A stretch of 64,000 nt of DNA. It comes from Pedobacter sp. Leaf41. Lineage in GTDB: Bacteria > Bacteroidota > Bacteroidia > Sphingobacteriales > Sphingobacteriaceae. This document shows positions 59,155 to 64,000 of this stretch, in pieces. The first letter of the stretch is position 1, and each line of letters starts with the position of its first letter. The stretch is from contig NZ_LMLE01000006.1 in the NCBI RefSeq assembly GCF_001422545.1, forward strand, positions 238,982 to 302,981. Direction: 5' to 3'. The notes below the pieces were generated by a model. That model worked only from the letters and a program-made list of their open reading frames with translations, made no database searches and was not told where the DNA came from. A program made the position numbers and the translations under genes.

Positions 59155-61524
59155 ATGTTCAAAATAAACTTAAAAATCGCATTGCGAAACCTTTGGAAAA
59201 ATAAAGGATTTACCATTATAAATGTTGGTGGATTGGCCATTGGATTAGCCAGTTGTATGATTTTGCTTTTATATGTGGCGTATGAGTGGAGCTATGACAA
59301 GCACTACGCCAATGCAGATAAGACTTACGTAATCTATCAGAACGCACCTGCAAACGGGAAAATTTTTAGTTTTGCATGGACTCCAAATGTTATGGCTGAT
59401 GAGGTTGCAACAAAAATCCCTGGCGTGAAATATACCTCACATTCCAGTTACCCAAGTCCAAAATTACTTTCGGTGGGCGATAAGAGAATCAATGCAAAGC
59501 TGAACTTTGCAGATCCAAATTTTTTAAAAATCTTCGATTTAAAATTTATTAAAGGAAATGCGGAACGGGCGCTAAAAGATGTTAACACGATCATATTGAC
59601 CGAATCTATGGCGAAAAAACTTTTCGGTAACGAAGATCCAATTAATAAAACCGTTAAGCTTGAAAATCAGGATGTATTGAAGGTTGAAGCTGTAATTGAA
59701 GACGTACCTGCAAATAGCAGCATCACCTATGAGTGCTTGGCTCCCTGGGCACTTTTTTTAAAGCGAGAACCCTGGGCACGTCAACCTAACTGGGGAAACA
59801 ACATGTGTTTGACCGTTGTTCAGCTTAACAACAACAAGTTTCTGGCTGATGCAAATGCTGATATGAAAGGCATCTACAAGCGCAATCAGCAGGGTAACAC
59901 TGCCGAGGCACTCTTGTTTCCGTTAATCAAATGGCATTTGTACGATGATTTTCAAAATGGAAAATCGGTTGGAGGTAAGATTGAGCAATTAAAAATTTTC
60001 TTATTGTTGGCTTTTTGTATTCTTTTAATTGCTTGTGTAAACTTCATGAATTTATCCACCGCCCGTTCTGAGCGGAGAGCGAAAGAAGTTGGAATTCGTA
60101 AAGCTATCGGTTCTACGAGAAAATCTTTGATCGGCCAATTCTTGCTAGAGTCGGTCTTTGTAACGGTATTAGCAGGTGTTTTGGCTTTCATTTTAGTAGA
60201 GGTCAGTTTGCCATATTTCAATAATTTGTTAAATATAAGCCTGGAAATCGATTACAATAGCTTCACTTTTTGGGGTACCTTATTTGGTTTAATGATTTTT
60301 ACGGGATTCATGGCGGGGAGTTATCCAGCTTTGTATTTATCATCTTTTGAGCCGATAAAAGTGTTGAAAGGATTAAAAATTAAATCTGATTCCTCTGTTT
60401 CTATCCGAAAAGTTTTAGTAGTTGTTCAATTTGTATTTGCAGCTTGTTTAATCGTGTGTACTTCAGTTATCTATCAGCAATTAAGTTACGTTAAAAATAA
60501 GCCGATAGGTTATGATAAATCAAACCTTGTCCAAATTGCGGTTCAAGGTAAAATGGGTAACCGAAGCAAGTTGGAGCTGCTTAAAACCCAAATGTTAAAG
60601 TCTGGTGCGGCAACGGGAGTAACCTTTTTTAGTAAAGACATTACGGCAAGTGGTAATAATACAACAGATGTTCATTGGCAAGGCAAAACAGCTGGAGAAT
60701 CTATTTTGTTTAATAACCGAGGAATTGGAAGTGACTTTATTGCAACAATAGGCACGGAATTAGTTGCCGGAAGAACAGTAGAAACAGAATCAAAAAGAGA
60801 TAGCAACAACATCATGCTTAACGAGGCTGCCGTTAAAATGATGAATCTAAAAAATCCTGTGGGAGCTAGAATTAGATTTTGGGATGTAGAAAAAACAAAT
60901 GTTGGTGTGGTGAAAGATTTTGTGGTGGAAAGCGTTTATCAAAAAGTTGCACCCATGATTTTTTATCCAAGTTATATGGATGATGTTCAGGTAATCCTTG
61001 CTCGTTTAAATCCTAACCAAAATATTAGTTCTTCGTTAGCAACCATAGATAATTTAATTAAACAGATAGAACCCGATTACCCGGTAAAAAGAAGGTTTGT
61101 TAATGAATCTTTTGAATTGAAATTTCAAAATGAGAAATTACTGGGTACACTTTCAAACTGGTTCGGAGGTTTTGCAATCTTTATTTCTTGCTTGGGTTTA
61201 TTGGGTTTAGCGCTTTTCATGGCTGAGCAACGTAAGAAGGAAATCAGCATTCGCAAAGTGCTGGGCGCTAGTACTACAAATATTCTTACACTTTTAAATA
61301 AGGATTTTATAAAACTGGTGGCGATATCAAACTTAATGGCCTTTCCGTTAGCCTACATTATTATTAACAAATGGCTGTCTGCTTTTGAATATAGAATTGC
61401 AATTTCAGCAATACCGTTCGTGATTGCAATTGGATTGTCTGTTTTAATAGCCATTTTAACAGTAAGCATCCAATCGATAAAAGTAGCAAAAGCTAACCCT
61501 GTGGATGCACTTAAATATGAATAA
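59155..61524 (+). CDS. FtsX/MacB-type ABC transporter permease 1
   Basis: 789 residues. N-terminal helix (GFTIINVGGLAIGLASCMIL), a periplasmic MacB-like domain, three helices (280-300, 330-355, 375-400) with the cytoplasmic contact NLSTARSERRAKEVGIRKAI, a second periplasmic domain, and three more helices (FAIFISCLGLLGLALFMAEQ) with the second contact RKKEISIRKVLGASTTNILT. The length and duplicated FtsX core match Bacteroidota permeases of this class. They export compounds or act on envelope stress; the substrate is unknown. Confidence 0.93.
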   Translation: MFKINLKIALRNLWKNKGFTIINVGGLAIGLASCMILLLYVAYEWSYDKHYANADKTYVIYQNAPANGKIFSFAWTPNVMADEVATKIPGVKYTSHSSYPSPKLLSVGDKRINAKLNFADPNFLKIFDLKFIKGNAERALKDVNTIILTESMAKKLFGNEDPINKTVKLENQDVLKVEAVIEDVPANSSITYECLAPWALFLKREPWARQPNWGNNMCLTVVQLNNNKFLADANADMKGIYKRNQQGNTAEALLFPLIKWHLYDDFQNGKSVGGKIEQLKIFLLLAFCILLIACVNFMNLSTARSERRAKEVGIRKAIGSTRKSLIGQFLLESVFVTVLAGVLAFILVEVSLPYFNNLLNISLEIDYNSFTFWGTLFGLMIFTGFMAGSYPALYLSSFEPIKVLKGLKIKSDSSVSIRKVLVVVQFVFAACLIVCTSVIYQQLSYVKNKPIGYDKSNLVQIAVQGKMGNRSKLELLKTQMLKSGAATGVTFFSKDITASGNNTTDVHWQGKTAGESILFNNRGIGSDFIATIGTELVAGRTVETESKRDSNNIMLNEAAVKMMNLKNPVGARIRFWDVEKTNVGVVKDFVVESVYQKVAPMIFYPSYMDDVQVILARLNPNQNISSSLATIDNLIKQIEPDYPVKRRFVNESFELKFQNEKLLGTLSNWFGGFAIFISCLGLLGLALFMAEQRKKEISIRKVLGASTTNILTLLNKDFIKLVAISNLMAFPLAYIIINKWLSAFEYRIAISAIPFVIAIGLSVLIAILTVSIQSIKVAKANPVDALKYE

Positions 61525-61528
61525 TTAA

Positions 61529-61662
61529 CCCCTCCCAACCTCCCCGGAGGGGAGGAGTTGCAAAGTTTTATACCTTTTGAAGCGAACAAATAATGTTAGT
61601 AGAAATAAAATTTTTTAACCACAAACAAAAGTCCTCCCTTCCGGGGAGGATTTAGGAGGGGC
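61529..61662. repeat. Palindromic repeat between the two permease genes
   Basis: Starts cccctcccaacctccccgga and ends tccggggaggatttaggagg, inverted relatives of each other, with an inner hairpin at each end. It is the same family as 58095-58225. The second permease starts four bases after its end. Confidence 0.75.
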
Positions 61663-61665
61663 TTT

Positions 61666-64000
61666 ATGTTCAAACTTAACCTAAAAATCGCATTGCGAAA
61701 CCTTTGGAGAAACAAATTCATCACAGCTATTAATGTTGGTGGTTTAGCTATCGCTTTGGCTGCGTTTATTTTGGTGGCCATGTATTTTGCATATGAAACC
61801 AGTTTCGATAAATCAAATCCAAACTATAAGGATATTTATGTGGTAGGGGTAACGTATCCCGAGTTTAGAACCAATTACATTGCGGCCCCATTTGCAAAAG
61901 CCATCAAACAAACTTATCCCGAAGTGGAATCAGTTGGTTTAATAAAAGAAGGCTCCTTCGAACTGACCATTAAAAATGGAAATAACACACTTTTCACCAA
62001 AAATATCCTGGCTGTAGACTATAATGCAGCAAAAATGCTAAACATTGTGCCAGAAAACGGTCTGACCAAACCGTCAGGAGATATAGAAAGACTCAATTAT
62101 CTGAGTAAAGAAAGCATGAAAACACTTTTCCCTGCTAAAACAGATAACAAGCCCGAAATAGTTGGTTATGGAGCGAGCAACTCGGGGATAACGGGCACTA
62201 TAGCGGGCACTATTGAAAGGAAAAAACATTCTAACTTTAACTTTGATGGGGTTTCTTTGGCCGCCGAACTCGGTGAGCACGATAATTACGATATGAATGA
62301 TTATTCCATCTATCTGAAGCTAAAACCTCATGTAGATGTTGCAAACCTTGAACGAAAAATAAGTGATTTATATAGATACGAACTATTGAAAGTTGATGCC
62401 AAAAAGGAGTTAGCTGAATTAAAAACCATCTCTATATTTTTAGATCCACTGGCAAACTTACACCTGCGGCCCAAAGCAGGCAACGATTTGCCATATAAAA
62501 CTTTGATGGCGCTTTCCATACTCGGATTTTTAATTCTAGTGATTGCGTGTATAAATTTCACCAACCTGAGTATTGCCCAGGCCAGTAAACGAGCCAAAGA
62601 AGTTGGCGTTAAAAAAGTAATGGGTGCCTACCGTTCTCAGCTTAGCCTACAATTTCTTACCGAAATATTTATCCAGTGCTTTATCGCTACCGTACTGGCT
62701 TTAATTTTAGTAGAATTAGTGTTACCTCAATTTAATAATCTATTTCAGGTTAACCTTTCCGTTTGGCAAATCGATAATGGATTAATTTGGGAGCTACCAC
62801 TAATTTTAGTCATCATCACACTGATAGCAGGCACGTATCCCTCTATGGTTTTATCTGGCTTTAAACCGGCTTTAGTGTTAAAGGGAAATTTTGCTGCCAG
62901 CAAACAAAGCTCTTGGTTGCGAAACGGATTACTGGTTTTCCAGTTTAGTATTGCAGTAATTTTTATTATCGGCTTGCTAATTATCAATTCACAATTGAAA
63001 TACATGCGAACGCAGGATGTTGGGTTTAATGCTAATCAGGTTGTTTACATCAAAAACCTAACGCTCTTTAACAATCCAGCTAAATTTGGTTCAGTCAGTT
63101 TTAATCCAGTAAGAGATAGATTAATGCGAATTCCAGGCGTAAAATCTGCTACGGTTGCAAGCTTTATCCCTGGTGGTCAGAACGGAATAAATAATTATGC
63201 TTATAAAGCTACCAAAGCAAACATTGATTTCGTAAACGTAGATTTTGACTACTTTGAAACGCTGAATATCAAATTAAAAGAAGGCCGCTTTTTCTCAACC
63301 ACCTTTACAACCGATACTATCAATTCTGCCATCATTAACGAAAGTGCAGTAGCAAAATATGGTATAAAAAATCCTGTTGGCCAGATTATTAAGGGCTGCG
63401 GTATCGATTATAAAATTGTTGGTATAATTAAAGATTTCAAAACCCAGGGTTTTGAAAGTAAGGTACAGCCTACAATATACACGATTAAGGACCCTTGTGG
63501 AAGTTATAAAACACATATCTTGCTGAAGATTGAGGAAAACAAAATGGCTTCGGCTTTGGTCGCTTTGAAATCGCAATGGCCTCAAATAAATCCTAAAGAT
63601 GGAGAAGATTTCAGGTACGAATTTCTAGATGAGCTTTATGGCAAACTATTTAAAAAGCAAGAGCAACTACAAACGGTGTTTTTCGCAGCGGCTATGCTAA
63701 CCATCTTTATTGCAATTCTAGGTTTGTTTGCCTTTGCAAAATATATCACCAACAGCAGAATCAAAGAGATCGCTGTGCGCAAAATATTAGGAGCAAGCGA
63801 TATTCAGATTTTCAAATTGATTAATAGTTCGTTCTTTATAATGGTGCTCTTAGCCAATTTAATTTCCTGGCCGGTGGCTTATATCCTGACTAAAAAATGG
63901 CTGGAAACCTTTGCCTACCGAATTGATTTATCCATGCTGCCGTTTTTGCTAAGTGCTGCCATTACCATTTTATTAACGGTGATTACCGTCAGCATTCAGG
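61666..64000 (+). CDS. FtsX/MacB-type ABC transporter permease 2, cut by window end
   Basis: An open frame from the ATG at 61666 to the window end without a stop, 778 codons seen. The start FKLNLKIALRNLWRNKF nearly repeats the start of permease 1 (FKINLKIALRNLWKNKG), and 26 bases there are identical in DNA (aaaaatcgcattgcgaaacc onward). Domains follow the same order: membrane helix, periplasmic domain, three helices with the contact loop FTNLSIAQASKRAKEVGVKK, second periplasmic domain, then ITNSRIKEIAVRKILGASDI and further helices. It is a diverged duplicate of permease 1 in the same operon, and only a few residues should be missing. Confidence 0.92.
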   Translation, partial: MFKLNLKIALRNLWRNKFITAINVGGLAIALAAFILVAMYFAYETSFDKSNPNYKDIYVVGVTYPEFRTNYIAAPFAKAIKQTYPEVESVGLIKEGSFELTIKNGNNTLFTKNILAVDYNAAKMLNIVPENGLTKPSGDIERLNYLSKESMKTLFPAKTDNKPEIVGYGASNSGITGTIAGTIERKKHSNFNFDGVSLAAELGEHDNYDMNDYSIYLKLKPHVDVANLERKISDLYRYELLKVDAKKELAELKTISIFLDPLANLHLRPKAGNDLPYKTLMALSILGFLILVIACINFTNLSIAQASKRAKEVGVKKVMGAYRSQLSLQFLTEIFIQCFIATVLALILVELVLPQFNNLFQVNLSVWQIDNGLIWELPLILVIITLIAGTYPSMVLSGFKPALVLKGNFAASKQSSWLRNGLLVFQFSIAVIFIIGLLIINSQLKYMRTQDVGFNANQVVYIKNLTLFNNPAKFGSVSFNPVRDRLMRIPGVKSATVASFIPGGQNGINNYAYKATKANIDFVNVDFDYFETLNIKLKEGRFFSTTFTTDTINSAIINESAVAKYGIKNPVGQIIKGCGIDYKIVGIIKDFKTQGFESKVQPTIYTIKDPCGSYKTHILLKIEENKMASALVALKSQWPQINPKDGEDFRYEFLDELYGKLFKKQEQLQTVFFAAAMLTIFIAILGLFAFAKYITNSRIKEIAVRKILGASDIQIFKLINSSFFIMVLLANLISWPVAYILTKKWLETFAYRIDLSMLPFLLSAAITILLTVITVSIQ

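Overview
The window looks like a chromosomal segment of a Bacteroidota bacterium, most probably Sphingobacteriaceae (Pedobacter-like). The signs are a SusC/SusD pair, FtsX/MacB-type permeases driven by a sigma-54 system, promoters with the Bacteroidota TAnnTTTG -7 box, AT-rich DNA, and many short palindromic intergenic repeats of the kind found in this group. I saw no rRNA, tRNA, CRISPR array, prophage or complete insertion sequence. The species placement is inference from gene content.

Layout. 1-9 kb: the 3' part of an ECF sigma factor, a DUF389 membrane protein, a stretch with two decayed genes (a possible DUF5694/TraB-like tail and a NucA-type nuclease tail), a Crp-like regulator with a membrane protein, a GH78 alpha-L-rhamnosidase, and an S41 peptidase broken by one frameshift. 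9-18.5 kb: a molybdenum island. On the minus strand, xdhC, a mocA-like gene, moaA, moeA, moaD, moeB-rhodanese, moaE and a moaC-moaB fusion are tightly packed. Diverging on the plus strand are a small sulfite-oxidase-fold protein and modABC. The only molybdoenzyme trace is the decayed C-terminus of an isoquinoline-oxidoreductase-type large subunit in front of xdhC. A perfect 48-bp palindrome ends this block. 18.6-28 kb: methionine aminopeptidase, a TonB receptor with a divergent MocR-type regulator, and a SusC/SusD pair. 28-32 kb: a GAF histidine kinase, M23 peptidase, metallophosphoesterase and a receiver-domain remnant.

32-45.5 kb is an assimilatory sulfate reduction region. It holds an Rrf2 regulator, a sulfite reductase with a C-terminal HEPN-like domain, siroheme methyltransferase, a precorrin-2 dehydrogenase fused to a TSUP (TauE/SafE) membrane transporter, APS reductase, cysD and cysN. 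These should together take sulfate to sulfide and build the siroheme that the reductase needs. A second, diverged methyltransferase at 44.6 kb carries nearly the same 36-bp promoter block as the sulfite reductase gene (32 of 36 bases), so the two are probably co-regulated. Between them lie a bestrophin channel, a MarR-controlled SRPBCC/EVE operon and a lipoprotein.

45.8-53.4 kb is storage-sugar metabolism: glgA, glgC, a GH15 hydrolase and a fused trehalose-6-phosphate synthase/phosphatase. 53.5-64 kb is an NtrY/NtrC-like two-component pair diverging from an export operon (adaptor, ATPase, two permeases, the second cut by the window end). The operon starts at a recognisable sigma-54 promoter with two upstream sites exactly 21 bp apart. 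The most unusual items are the dehydrogenase-transporter fusion, the twin promoter block with a terminator-like hairpin in the sulfite reductase leader, the complete molybdenum cofactor pathway beside a dead molybdoenzyme gene, and the catalytic-cysteine-less sulfite-oxidase-fold protein at the head of modABC.
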